Made by a program: the position numbers and the translations under genes
Notes under the pieces: model-generated
Databases searched by the model: none
Told to the model about the DNA's origin: nothing
The model's input: only the letters and a program-made list of their open reading frames with translations
Shown: piece by piece, positions 7,843-16,156 of the stretch
Layout of the letters: every line of letters begins with the position of its first letter
Numbering within the stretch: the stretch's first letter is position 1
Assembly: GCF_048820915.1 (NCBI RefSeq)
Contig: NZ_JBMERR010000023.1
Span: 1 to 64,000 of the forward strand
Reading direction: 5' to 3'
Source: Cribrihabitans_A pelagius
GTDB taxonomy: Bacteria > Pseudomonadota > Alphaproteobacteria > Rhodobacterales > Rhodobacteraceae
DNA length: 64,000 nucleotides

Positions 7843-9000
7843 ATGACAGCACTGAACAGGGGACGGACGATCTGTGCCGCCGCCGCAATGACCGCCGGGG
7901 CGCTGACCGCCGGAGCTGCCGGGGCGCAAAGCGATCAGCGCTCCGAGCTGGACGCGCTGCGCGCCCGGGTCGAGGCGCTGGAGGCAGGCGCAGCCTCGGC
8001 CGCGCAGCCCGGCGATTTCCAACTGGGGGGCACGACGCTGGATATCTACGGCTACGTGAAGGCCGATTTCTTTTATGACTTTGACTTCGAACAGGGCGAC
8101 AGCGCGTTCGTTCCGAACATCGGCGAGCCGGCCAATGCCACCAACGGCCGGTTCGACGGCACCATCCGCCAGTCCCGGATCGGCATTCGCACCGTCACGC
8201 CAAGCGCCATCGGCGAGATCCGCGGCCAGCTGGAACTGGACCTGTTCGGCGGCTCCAGCGATACGCCGGAACTGCGGGTGCGCCACGCCAATGTGGAGAT
8301 CGGAGAGAACTGGCTGATCGGCCAGACCTGGACCAACTTCATGCCGATCAACGAATACCCGGTCTCGGTCGAGTTCGACGGCCCTGTCGGCATCACCTTT
8401 GCCCGCAAGCCGCAGGTACGCTTCACCAACAGCTTCGGCAACGGCTTCCAATACAGTGTCTCGATCGAGGAAAGCGCGGTCGCCTCGGACGATCCCATCG
8501 TCACCGCGGCCGCGCAGTTCAGCAACGACCAGTACACGGCGCGGATCGCCGGGCTTTACGGCACGACCGACGACGGCACGGTGGAGGTCGACCAGACCGG
8601 CATCACCCTCTCCGGCGCGGTGCGCCCCTGGGAGGGCGGGCTGTTCAATGTGACCTATGTCACCGGCGAGGCGATCGGGCCGCTGCTGATCGGCGGCGGC
8701 GATGCGATCGTCGGCGGGGTCGCCAATGACGTCGACGGCTACACCGTCGAGTACCGCCAGGACATCGGGCCGCGCTGGAATGTGGGCATCGCCTACGGCA
8801 AGGAGGAATACGATCTGCCGACCTCGACTGGCACGCTCTCCTTCACCGAGCAGGAGACAGTGCACGTCAACGCCTTCTACAAGCTGACCGACAATCTGAC
8901 CCTGAGCGCGGAATACTTCAGGGGCGAGCGCGACGATGCCCCCACCGGCCGCAGCTTCGACGGCGACCGTGTGCAGGTGGCGCTTCAGCTCGACTTCTGA
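7843..9000 (+). CDS. DcaP-family trimeric outer-membrane porin
   Basis: A 385-residue outer-membrane channel protein. A signal peptide ends near AGAAGAQ, and a short coiled coil follows (RSELDALRARVEALEAG), as in DcaP porins. The rest is a beta-barrel starting with TTLDIYGYVKADFFYDFDF and finishing at a terminal phenylalanine (ALQLDF), the usual outer-membrane insertion signal. DcaP-type porins are known for uptake of small carboxylates such as dicarboxylates. The position inside the propionate cluster suggests, but does not prove, a role in short-chain acid entry. The ATG at 7843 follows GAGGAGGG. A GC hairpin at 9040-9063 may serve as terminator. Confidence 0.88.
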   Translation: MTALNRGRTICAAAAMTAGALTAGAAGAQSDQRSELDALRARVEALEAGAASAAQPGDFQLGGTTLDIYGYVKADFFYDFDFEQGDSAFVPNIGEPANATNGRFDGTIRQSRIGIRTVTPSAIGEIRGQLELDLFGGSSDTPELRVRHANVEIGENWLIGQTWTNFMPINEYPVSVEFDGPVGITFARKPQVRFTNSFGNGFQYSVSIEESAVASDDPIVTAAAQFSNDQYTARIAGLYGTTDDGTVEVDQTGITLSGAVRPWEGGLFNVTYVTGEAIGPLLIGGGDAIVGGVANDVDGYTVEYRQDIGPRWNVGIAYGKEEYDLPTSTGTLSFTEQETVHVNAFYKLTDNLTLSAEYFRGERDDAPTGRSFDGDRVQVALQLDF

Positions 9001-9095
9001 GCCGGGGCGCAACCCGCAGGCCTCCAGGCGCAGGGGCGCGCCGCGCAAGGCATCTTGCGCGGCCGCCGCCGGAATATGCGCCCGGGCCTCTTGCA

Positions 9096-9440
9096 TCAGC
9101 CAAAGGCCTCCGGAAAGGCTGCGCGCGCGGCGCTTTCGTCGATCACCAGCAGCGCTTCATAGCTTTCCGGATCAAAGGGGTCTTCCGCGGGCAGCACTTC
9201 GCGGCCGAACAGCCAGCTGAGCCGCCCGGCGTCAAGGTTGCCGCGCTCGAAGGGCTCGGGGCCGAACTGCTCCCACAGCGCCTGCATGAACAGGGCGTCG
9301 GCGCGCCGGTCCACCGGTTTGCGGTCGCGGAAACGCTCGCGCCGGGTCAGCGGTGTCACCCCCTTGGGGTTCGGGCGGCGGATAGTGAATTGATAATCTG
9401 ACCCCGGCATACGGCCGGGGAACCCGCGGTGTTTCAGCAT
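9096..9440 (-). CDS. Conserved hypothetical protein, 114 residues
   Basis: A basic N-terminus (MLKHRGFPGRMPG) is followed by an RRPNPKGVTPLTRRERFRDR segment and an acidic C-terminus. There is no signal peptide or membrane helix and I recognise no family. The start at 9440 is supported by CCGGAGG nine bases upstream. It follows the 46-residue lipoprotein gene on the same strand, with a long GC hairpin (9453-9499) in the gap. Coding is supported by the ribosome binding site and by length in a region where the other frames are poor. Confidence 0.6.
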   Translation of the reverse strand: MLKHRGFPGRMPGSDYQFTIRRPNPKGVTPLTRRERFRDRKPVDRRADALFMQALWEQFGPEPFERGNLDAGRLSWLFGREVLPAEDPFDPESYEALLVIDESAARAAFPEAFG

Positions 9441-9509
9441 CTGGGTGCCTCCGGTCCGGCACCCCGCGGGGCGGCGGGGGCCGGCCGCAGGGCCGGACCC
9501 CTGTAGTTT

Positions 9510-9650
9510 TTACTTGTACTTGCCGGTGAAGACGGGCTCTTGCGAAACCGGCTCGGGCTCGACAACGACGAATTCTTCTTCCTGCTGGGCGCAGGCGGCA
9601 ACGGCGGCCAGCAGGCCGGCCATGGCGATGAGCTTGATGCTTTTGGACAT
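9510..9650 (-). CDS. Very small lipoprotein, 46 residues
   Basis: Read directly from the reverse strand: MSKSIKLIAMAGLLAAVAAC, then AQQEEEFVVVEPEPVSQEPV and FTGKYK. The lipobox is VAAC with Cys-20. The short mature part is acidic with a VEPEPVSQEPVFTGKYK tail, typical of small alphaproteobacterial lipoproteins of unknown role. AGGAGACAGGA directly precedes the ATG at 9650. It is too short for many gene finders but has every mark of a real gene. Confidence 0.8.
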   Translation of the reverse strand: MSKSIKLIAMAGLLAAVAACAQQEEEFVVVEPEPVSQEPVFTGKYK

Positions 9651-9879
9651 TCCTGTCTCCTGAATTTGATTGTGAAACCTGCAAGGGGGTGTCCCCTCAC
9701 GTGCCTCAGTCTCATGTTAAAGACGGCGCAAACGCCGTCCGTTGCAAGAATACTGGGGAAAACGGGTATTGCACATGCTAATCGCGCCAAATGGCCGCGA
9801 TGTGGCTGCGAAGACGCAAGAAACCGCGCATGCCGCACTGCGGCAAACAATTTCGGAGCGGGGTGAGCCGGCAGCGCCA

Positions 9880-10404
9880 TCACAGCCCCTCCCAGACACA
9901 ATCGGCACCTTCAGGGCGGTAAGCCTCGAAGAACTGGGTGGCAGCGCTGTCGCGGGTGCCGAAGGGCAGCGCCCGGTCCGCCAGCGAGATCACCACCCGC
10001 GCCGCGGTGAGCCCCTGCTCCCGCAGGTAGGGCAGGGCCAGGGTGCGGCAGAGGTGGTCCATATCCGGCGCCGCGTCCCCGTGACCCAAGCCGCCGCCAT
10101 GCCGGGCGATCGCCGGGGCGACAAAGCGGAAGCGGGCCCAGACCTCGCCCGGCGTATCGTCCAGCAGCACCTCGGACAGGGTCACCGCCTGCCCCGAGGG
10201 CACCGCAAGCGCGGGCTGCACCTCCTGCGCGGCGGCCAGTGGGGGAAGAATAGCGGCAACACAGCCGGCAACGGCAGACAGAACGGCACGGGAAATCGAC
10301 GGATATCCGCAGCCCCAGCCCCCGCCGTGGCGGGCTCCTCCGGCCGGGGCTGCTGGCGCTGCGCTCAAGGCGCGCGCTGTCCATATCCGGCTGCGGCGGA
10401 TCAT
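9880..10404 (-). CDS. DUF6497-like exported protein
   Basis: A 174-residue frame with a hydrophobic export segment (AVLSAVAGCVAAILPPLAAA) around residues 40-60. A domain follows reading VPSGQAVTLSEVLLDDTPGEVWARFRFVAPAI, which I associate with DUF6497, a family restricted to Rhodobacterales. Two cysteines (HLCRTLALPYL and GADCVWEGL) could form a disulfide in the periplasm. The 40 residues before the signal are unusual and may mean that the real start is downstream, but no in-frame ATG/GTG fits, so the start is uncertain. Confidence 0.65.
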   Translation of the reverse strand: MIRRSRIWTARALSAAPAAPAGGARHGGGWGCGYPSISRAVLSAVAGCVAAILPPLAAAQEVQPALAVPSGQAVTLSEVLLDDTPGEVWARFRFVAPAIARHGGGLGHGDAAPDMDHLCRTLALPYLREQGLTAARVVISLADRALPFGTRDSAATQFFEAYRPEGADCVWEGL

Positions 10405-10507
10405 GGGGCCGATTCGCTCATCAAGTCAAACATTGATTCGGTTGCGGGCAGAATCGCCTGCACCCGCTCAAATTCCGGGCAGGCCGAAGCCCCCTGCCCG
10501 GCTGCAA

Positions 10508-10771
10508 TCAACTGTTCCTGAGCGCCTCGATCAGCTCGTCCTTGCTCATGTACGAGCGCCCCTCGATCTCCAGTTCCCGGGCACGCTCGTACAAGTCCTC
10601 CTTGGTCCATTCCTCGTAGGGCGGCTGCTTGCCGCCCTTCTTGGAGGGAGACTGGCTGCCGCTGGCCTGAGCATTGGCGATACGGGCGGCCTTCTGCTTG
10701 GAAGCCCCCTGCTCGCGCAGCTTTTCGTAGGTCTCGTCGTCCTTGATGGACGGGCCGTGGTTCTTGGTCAT
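10508..10771 (-). CDS. DUF7218 / Rho-N-like small protein
   Basis: An 87-residue soluble basic protein, MTKNHGPSIKDDETYEKLRE. The N-terminal half contains GASKQKAARIANAQA and a Ser/Lys-rich linker. The C-terminal half (WTKEDLYERARELEIEG, then SYMSKDELIEALRNS) has the helical pattern of Rho N-terminal/SAP-like nucleic-acid-binding modules. DUF7218 fits. A strong AAAGGAGGA ribosome binding site precedes the start at 10771. It lies 84 bases after pccB on the same strand and could be co-transcribed. A role in binding nucleic acid is inference. Confidence 0.8.
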   Translation of the reverse strand: MTKNHGPSIKDDETYEKLREQGASKQKAARIANAQASGSQSPSKKGGKQPPYEEWTKEDLYERARELEIEGRSYMSKDELIEALRNS

Positions 10772-10855
10772 GGTGTCCTCCTTTGGAGGACAACCCCAAG
10801 CGGCCTGCTGCGGTTCCCGAGTTTGCCATCGCTGCCAGCCTCCCCAACCGGCCCG

Positions 10856-12388
10856 TCACAGCGGAATGTTGTCGTGTTTCTTCCACGGGTTCTTCAGCTT
10901 TTTGTTGCGCAAGGAAGCAAAAGCCCGGCTGACCCGCTTGCGGGTGGAATGCGGCATGATCACCTCGTCGATGAAGCCGCGCTCGGCCGCGACGAAGGGA
11001 TTGGCGAAGCGGTCCTCGTATTCCTTGGTCTTGGCGGCGATCTTGTCGGCATCGTTCAGATCGGCGCGGTGGATGATTTCAGTCGCCCCCTTGGCGCCCA
11101 TCACCGCGATTTCGGCTGTCGGCCAGGCGTAGTTGAAGTCGCCGCGCAGGTGCTTGGAGGCCATCACGTCATAGGCGCCGCCATAAGCCTTGCGGGTGAT
11201 CACGGTGACCTTGGGCACGGTGGCTTCGCCATAGGCAAACAGCAGCTTCGCCCCATGCTTAATGACGCCGCCGTACTCCTGGGAGGTGCCCGGCAGGAAT
11301 CCCGGCACGTCGACGAAGGTCAGGATCGGGATCTCGAAACAGTCGCAGAAACGCACGAAACGCGCGGCCTTGCGCGACGAGTCGATGTCGAGACATCCCG
11401 CCAGCACCATCGGCTGGTTGGCGACCACGCCCACGGTCTGGCCTTCAAGACGAATGAAGCCGGTGATGATGTTCTTCGCGAAATCCTCCTGGATCTCGTA
11501 GAAATCGCCCTCATCCGCCACTTTGGTGATGAGTTCCTTCATGTCGTAGGGCGTGTTCGGGTTTTCCGGGATCAGCGTGTCGAGGCTGTCCTCCAGGCGG
11601 CCGGGCTGGTCGAAGAAGGGCCGCACCGGCGGCTTCTCGCGGTTGTTGAGCGGCAGGAAGTCGACCAGCCGGCGCACCTCGGCCAGCGCTTCGACGTCGT
11701 TTTCGAAGGCGCCATCGGCAACGGAGGACTTCCGGGTGTGGGTGGAGGCACCGCCCAGTTCCTCAGCCGTCACCACCTCGTTGGTCACCGTCTTCACCAC
11801 ATCGGGGCCGGTCACGAACATGTAGGAGGTGTCTTTCACCATGAAGATGAAATCGGTCATCGCAGGCGAATAGACCGCCCCGCCCGCACAAGGACCCATG
11901 ATGACTGAGATCTGCGGCACCACGCCCGAGGCCATAATGTTGCGCTGGAACACTTCGGCATAGCCCGCAAGCGAGGCGACGCCTTCCTGAATGCGCGCCC
12001 CGCCGGAATCGTTGATCCCGATCACCGGCGCGCCGTTCTGCACCGCCATATCCATGATCTTGCAGATCTTCTGGGCGTGGGTCTCAGAGAGCGAGCCGCC
12101 GAACACGGTGAAGTCCTGGGAGAACACATAGACCATGCGGCCGTTGATGGTGCCCCAGCCGGTGACCACACCGTCGCCCGCCGGGCGCTGCTCCTGCATC
12201 GAGAAATCGGTGCAGCGGTGGGAGACGAACATGTCGAACTCCTCGAAGCTGTCCTCGTCCAGCAGAAGCTCGATCCGTTCGCGCGCTGTCAGCTTGCCGC
12301 GCCCGTGCTGCGCGTCGATGCGGCGCTGTCCGCCGCCCAGCCGCGCGTCCTCGCGGCGGTCTTCCAGCTCGGAAAGGATATCTTTCAT
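10856..12388 (-). CDS. pccB: Propionyl-CoA carboxylase, carboxyltransferase beta subunit
   Basis: The beta subunit moves CO2 from carboxybiotin on PccA to propionyl-CoA. The 510 residues show the two crotonase-like halves of acyl-CoA carboxyltransferases. The N-terminal half has GINDSGGARIQEGVASLAGY and GPCAGGAVYSPAMTDF; the C-terminal half has FVDVPGFLPGTSQEYGG and RKAYGGAYDVM. The C-terminus NPWKKHDNIPL is typical of PccB. The start at 12388 is preceded by AGGGGAC. GCAAATTT-type repeats at 12454-12469, upstream of the start, are candidate PccR sites. It is encoded 4 kb away from pccA, the split arrangement usual in Rhodobacterales. Confidence 0.97.
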   Translation of the reverse strand: MKDILSELEDRREDARLGGGQRRIDAQHGRGKLTARERIELLLDEDSFEEFDMFVSHRCTDFSMQEQRPAGDGVVTGWGTINGRMVYVFSQDFTVFGGSLSETHAQKICKIMDMAVQNGAPVIGINDSGGARIQEGVASLAGYAEVFQRNIMASGVVPQISVIMGPCAGGAVYSPAMTDFIFMVKDTSYMFVTGPDVVKTVTNEVVTAEELGGASTHTRKSSVADGAFENDVEALAEVRRLVDFLPLNNREKPPVRPFFDQPGRLEDSLDTLIPENPNTPYDMKELITKVADEGDFYEIQEDFAKNIITGFIRLEGQTVGVVANQPMVLAGCLDIDSSRKAARFVRFCDCFEIPILTFVDVPGFLPGTSQEYGGVIKHGAKLLFAYGEATVPKVTVITRKAYGGAYDVMASKHLRGDFNYAWPTAEIAVMGAKGATEIIHRADLNDADKIAAKTKEYEDRFANPFVAAERGFIDEVIMPHSTRKRVSRAFASLRNKKLKNPWKKHDNIPL

Positions 12389-12453
12389 GGCACATGTCCC
12401 CTGTAGATTTCGGGGCGACCATATCTTGCGGGTGCAGAAAGCCAAAGGCAATA

Positions 12454-12469
12454 TTCGCAAATTTGCAAA
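12454..12469. promoter_or_regulatory. Candidate PccR binding boxes upstream of pccB
   Basis: TTCGCAAA (12454-12461) directly abuts TTTGCAAA (12462-12469), 66 bases before the pccB start, with a weaker TGTGCAAA at 12486-12493. The PccR motif reported in Rhodobacter sphaeroides is, as I recall, TTTGCAAA-N4-TTTGCAAA. The half-site agrees but the spacing here is different. Confidence 0.6.
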
Positions 12470-12581
12470 TTCTATGCATATAACCTGTGCAAACATGAAA
12501 ACCGGCAAACTATACCCGCCTTCCCCAGCCGCCATGCAACCGGCGATGGACAAGGGCGCGAGCCTGCTCTAAGCGGATGGT

Positions 12582-13793
12582 ATGTCCACATATAATGCCC
12601 GCCTGACCGGCCACCGCAGCCCGCCGCGCATCTTCACGCTGATCCTGCTTGCGGGCCTGTCGGCGCTAGGCATGAACATCTTCCTGCCCTCGCTGCCGGG
12701 GATGGCGGAGTATTTCCAGGCCGACTACAGGCTGATGCAGCTCTCGGTCGCGCTTTACCTCGCAGTAAACGCCGTGGTGCAGATCCTGGTCGGGCCGGTC
12801 TCCGACCAGATGGGCCGCCGCCCGGTGCTTCTGGCCAGCATGGTGCTGTTCCTGCTGGCGACGCTCGGCTGCATCTACGCCCCCAGCGCCGAGATATTCC
12901 TGCTGTTCCGCATGGGCCAGGCGGTGGTGGCCGCCACCATGGTGCTCAGCCGCGCTGCGGTGCGCGACATGTATGACACCGACCGCGCCGCCAGCATGAT
13001 CGGCTATGTCACCATGGGCATGGCGGTGGTGCCGATGATTGGTCCGGCGATCGGCGGCGTGCTCGACCAGTGGCTGGGCTGGACCGCAAACTTCTGGATG
13101 CTGTTTGCGGTGGGGGCGGCCACGCTCGCGATCACCTACACCGATTTCGGCGAGACCGCGCACAAGAGCGGCAAGACGCTCGCCGCGCAGTTCCGCGAAT
13201 ACCCCGAACTGTTCCGCTCGCCGCGGTTCTGGGGCTATTCGCTGGCCTCCGGCCTCGCCTCGGGCGCCTTCTTCGCCTACCTGGGCGGCGCGCCCTTTGT
13301 CGGCAGCGAAGTCTATGGCCTCAGCACGGCCGAGCTCGGCATCTATTTCTCGGCGCCTGCGGTGGGCTATTTCGCAGGCAACTTCATCTCCGGCCGCTAC
13401 TCCACCCGCATGGGCGTCAACTGGATGGTGCTCTGGGGCTGCGTGATCAACGGCGCGGGCGTGGCGCTGTCGCTGGGAATCGCGATGGCGGGCGCCGATA
13501 GCGTGCTCACCTTCTTTGGCCTGATGTGCTTTGTCGGGCTGGGCAACGGCATGGCGATCCCCAATGCCACCGCGGGGGCGATCTCGGTCCGCCCGCATCT
13601 CGCGGGCACCGCTTCCGGCCTCAGCGGCGCTATCATGATCGGCGCGGGCGCGGGGCTCAGCGCCTTTGCCGGCTGGCTCCTGGTGGAGGGCTCGACCGCG
13701 GTGCCGCTCCTGCTGATCATGCTGGGCACGGCCATTCTGGGGCTCGCCTCGATCATGCTGGTGATCCGGCGCGAGCGGCAGCTTAGCCAATGA
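12582..13793 (+). CDS. Bcr/CflA-family MFS drug-efflux transporter
   Basis: A 403-residue, 12-helix inner-membrane transporter. The first helix (FTLILLAGLSALGMNIFLPS) carries the LPSLPGMAEYF signature of Bcr/CflA proteins. The loop between helices 2 and 3 has GPVSDQMGRRPVLL, the MFS motif A, and the fifth helix contains GPAIGGVLD. The family exports drugs such as bicyclomycin and chloramphenicol in exchange for protons; the substrate here is unknown. It is divergent from pccB and 64 bases upstream of pccR on the same strand, so the promoter region 12389-12581 is shared with pccB. The ribosome binding site is weak. Confidence 0.88.
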   Translation: MSTYNARLTGHRSPPRIFTLILLAGLSALGMNIFLPSLPGMAEYFQADYRLMQLSVALYLAVNAVVQILVGPVSDQMGRRPVLLASMVLFLLATLGCIYAPSAEIFLLFRMGQAVVAATMVLSRAAVRDMYDTDRAASMIGYVTMGMAVVPMIGPAIGGVLDQWLGWTANFWMLFAVGAATLAITYTDFGETAHKSGKTLAAQFREYPELFRSPRFWGYSLASGLASGAFFAYLGGAPFVGSEVYGLSTAELGIYFSAPAVGYFAGNFISGRYSTRMGVNWMVLWGCVINGAGVALSLGIAMAGADSVLTFFGLMCFVGLGNGMAIPNATAGAISVRPHLAGTASGLSGAIMIGAGAGLSAFAGWLLVEGSTAVPLLLIMLGTAILGLASIMLVIRRERQLSQ

Positions 13794-13809
13794 GCCTTGC
13801 GGGCGCGGG

Positions 13810-13847
13810 TTTGCAACTATACCTTCCCCGCGACAGATATTTGCAAA
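13810..13847. promoter_or_regulatory. Candidate PccR autoregulatory boxes upstream of pccR
   Basis: TTTGCAAC at 13810-13817 and TTTGCAAA at 13840-13847 are spaced 30 bases start to start, the second ending 10 bases before the pccR start. They match the half-site seen at pccB and suggest autoregulation. Confidence 0.55.
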
Positions 13848-13857
13848 GGCGCGCCCC

Positions 13858-15246
13858 ATGGCCACCCAGAAACTTTATGCCGGCGCCAAGCTGCGCGAGA
13901 TGCGCACCCGGCTGGCGCTGACGCAGAAGGATTTCGCCGCCAAGCTCGGCGTCTCCCTGCCCTATCTGAACCAGATGGAGAACAACAACCGCCCGGTCTC
14001 GACCACGGTGGTGCTGGCGCTGGCGCAGGAGTTCGGCATGGACGTGACCGAGCTCAGCGCGGGCGACAGCGAGCGGCTGGTCAGCGACATGCGCGAGGCG
14101 ATGGCCGATCCGGTCTTTGCCGACGATGCCCCGCCGCTGGCGGACCTGCGGCTCACCGCGTCTAATGCGCCTGCGCTCGCACGCGCCTTCCTGACCCTGC
14201 ACCGCGCCTACCGGCAGACGCACGAACGGCTCGCCTCGCTGGACGAGGCGCTGGGGCGCGAGGATGCCCGCATCCAGGCCAGCCCCTGGGAGGAGGTGCG
14301 CGACTTCTTCCACTACTGCGACAACTACATCGACGCGGTGGACCGCGCGGCCGAGCATTTCGCCGATGCGCCCGACATCCGCGCCGCCGCCATTGCCGCA
14401 TTGGAGCAGAGCGGCGTCACCCTGCAGCAGAGCGAGATGACCGGCCTGCGCCGCTATCACGCGGAGAGCCGCACGCTGCACCTCTCCAACCGCGCGGCGC
14501 CGCAGACGCAGCTGTTCCAAATGCTGCTGCAGGTGGCGCTCTTGCGGCAGAACAAGCTTTTGGAGGCAACGCTCGACTTTGCGCGTTTCCAGAGCGATGA
14601 GGCCCGCGCCATCGCCAAGATCGGCCTTGCCAACTATTTTGCGGGCGCCGCCCTGATGCCCTACCGCCGCTTCCTGGAGGCCGCACAGGAATGCCGCCAC
14701 GATCTCGAACTGCTGGCAACCCGCTTCACCGCCTCGATCGAGCAGGTGGCGCACCGGCTCTCCACCCTGCAGCGGCCCGGCGCCAAGGGGGTGCCGTTCT
14801 TTTTCGTGCGGGTCGATCAGGCCGGCACGATCACCAAGCGGCACTCGGCCACACGGTTGCAATTTGCCCGCTTTGGCGGCGCCTGTCCGCTGTGGAACGT
14901 GCACCGCGCGTTTGAAACACCTGGCCGCTTCCTGCGCCAGCTGGCCGAGACGCCGGACGGGGTGCGTTACATCTCGCTCGCGCGAGATGTCTCGAAATCC
15001 GGCGGCTCCTTCGGCTCGCCGGTGCGCCGCTATGCCATTGCGCTGGGGTGCGAGGTGCGCCACGCCGACGCGCTGGTCTACGCCGACGGGCTCGACGTGA
15101 AAAACGACAGCGCCTACGAGCCGATCGGCATCTCCTGCCGCATCTGCGAGCGCAAGGATTGCCACCAGCGCTCGGTCCCGCCGCTCGAGCGGCGGCTTAC
15201 CATCAACACCGACCAGCGCGGCGTGCTGCCTTACGAGGTGAGCTGA
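13858..15246 (+). CDS. pccR: ScfR-family short-chain fatty acyl-CoA regulator PccR
   Basis: A transcription factor that, in Rhodobacter, controls pccB in response to propionyl-CoA supply. The 462 residues have an N-terminal XRE helix-turn-helix (about 8-62; LTQKDFAAKLGVSLPYLNQME) and a central IrrE/ImmA-like domain that lacks a clear HEXXH zinc motif. The C-terminal ScfR domain ends in a cysteine cluster ISCRICERKDCHQRS (Cys 427, 430, 435), which may bind metal. Length and domain order match RamB/PccR proteins. TTTGCAA-type boxes lie directly upstream. It lies beside the Bcr/CflA gene, with pccB just beyond on the opposite strand. Regulation of the other genes of the region is inference. Confidence 0.92.
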   Translation: MATQKLYAGAKLREMRTRLALTQKDFAAKLGVSLPYLNQMENNNRPVSTTVVLALAQEFGMDVTELSAGDSERLVSDMREAMADPVFADDAPPLADLRLTASNAPALARAFLTLHRAYRQTHERLASLDEALGREDARIQASPWEEVRDFFHYCDNYIDAVDRAAEHFADAPDIRAAAIAALEQSGVTLQQSEMTGLRRYHAESRTLHLSNRAAPQTQLFQMLLQVALLRQNKLLEATLDFARFQSDEARAIAKIGLANYFAGAALMPYRRFLEAAQECRHDLELLATRFTASIEQVAHRLSTLQRPGAKGVPFFFVRVDQAGTITKRHSATRLQFARFGGACPLWNVHRAFETPGRFLRQLAETPDGVRYISLARDVSKSGGSFGSPVRRYAIALGCEVRHADALVYADGLDVKNDSAYEPIGISCRICERKDCHQRSVPPLERRLTINTDQRGVLPYEVS

Positions 15247-15312
15247 AGCGCGAATCGCCATTTTATGCCATTATCGGATGTATTCCCGTCTTCGGCTGCA
15301 AGGAGGGATCCC

Positions 15313-15621
15313 ATGACTGGCCGACTATTGCTGGCGTTTTTCTGTGCGGCCTTTCCGATTGGAGCAATGGGGCAAAGCGCAGCCACCCCCGGAAACGGCG
15401 CAGACAAACCCCCGGCCGCGGAGGCTCCGCCCAAGAGCCGCGTTTGCGCCGGGTATTGCTGCGTCATCGATGGCGGATTTGTCTGCGAAATGGCCCCTGA
15501 ATTCTCCCCCGGCTTTGGCCCGGCTCCACCGGTCGCGACCATCGATAATGACCCCTTGGGCCTTCAAGGCCGCGAGAGGCTGATTGACAACTACTTCGAT
15601 CATCGTGGTGTCGATGGATAG
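15313..15621 (+). CDS. Small exported Cys-rich protein of unknown function
   Basis: A 102-residue protein with a signal peptide (MTGRLLLAFFCAAFPIGAMG). A Pro/Ala-rich linker follows, then a cysteine cluster (RVCAGYCCVIDGGFVCEM; Cys 45, 49, 50, 58) and an acidic tail. The CX3CCX7C spacing suggests two disulfides or a metal site outside the cytoplasm. AAGGAGGG seven bases upstream fixes the start at 15313, rather than the 16-codon longer frame. The stop overlaps the start of the next gene by eight bases, so the two are probably translated together. I do not recognise the family. Confidence 0.65.
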   Translation: MTGRLLLAFFCAAFPIGAMGQSAATPGNGADKPPAAEAPPKSRVCAGYCCVIDGGFVCEMAPEFSPGFGPAPPVATIDNDPLGLQGRERLIDNYFDHRGVDG

Positions 15622-16156
15622 TATAGAGCTTCTTGTCCGCGCCTTCGGAGCCGCTTTGATATTCGGGGTTCTGCCCCTTGCCGCCATCGCCCTGCTCTGC
15701 GGTTTGGCCACGCTGCCGTTTGCCTGGAACAAGAAAGAGGTCGCGGTGATTTCCTTCCTGTTCGGCCTCGTGGGCGCGAGCCTGGGCCTCCTCCTGGGCA
15801 ATAGCCGGGAACCGGCAGTGGCCGCGTATCTGCCCGCGATCATCACCCTTCTCGGCGGGCTGGTGATCTACGCCATTCCCAAGCAGCAGCATTTTTTGTC
15901 TCTGTTTTCAAAGAGTGAAAGCGAGAGTCAGGACCCCGCTTTCATTCGTGTCTTTGTAATTGCCGCGGTGATGTCGCTTGTCACCGCCTCCGTCGCGGCG
16001 ACGAATGTCGGAGCAACGCTCCGCATGGCCTCGGTAGAGGCGGAACGTGATTTCGAACGCAAGTACGAGGAATGGAAGAAATTCCACGAGACCGTGCAAC
16101 TGCCACTCGAGAAACGGCAATTGGAACGCGCCCTCGGGTTCGAGTCGGCCGACTAG
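15614..16156 (+). CDS. Four-helix membrane protein of unknown function
   Basis: A 180-residue protein with about four hydrophobic helices (FGAALIFGVLPLAAIALLCG, then VISFLFGLVGASLGLLLG, then YLPAIITLLGGLVIYAI, and VFVIAAVMSLVTASVAAT). It ends in a charged helical tail (ERDFERKYEEWKKFHE) likely to form a coiled coil. The ATG at 15614 overlaps the stop of the Cys-rich gene (ATGGATAG). A TTG at 15584 with GAGAGG upstream is the alternative start. Overlap and context suggest a membrane partner of the upstream exported protein. It shares its CTAG stop with the convergent YdcH-like gene. Confidence 0.6.
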   Translation: MDSIELLVRAFGAALIFGVLPLAAIALLCGLATLPFAWNKKEVAVISFLFGLVGASLGLLLGNSREPAVAAYLPAIITLLGGLVIYAIPKQQHFLSLFSKSESESQDPAFIRVFVIAAVMSLVTASVAATNVGATLRMASVEAERDFERKYEEWKKFHETVQLPLEKRQLERALGFESAD

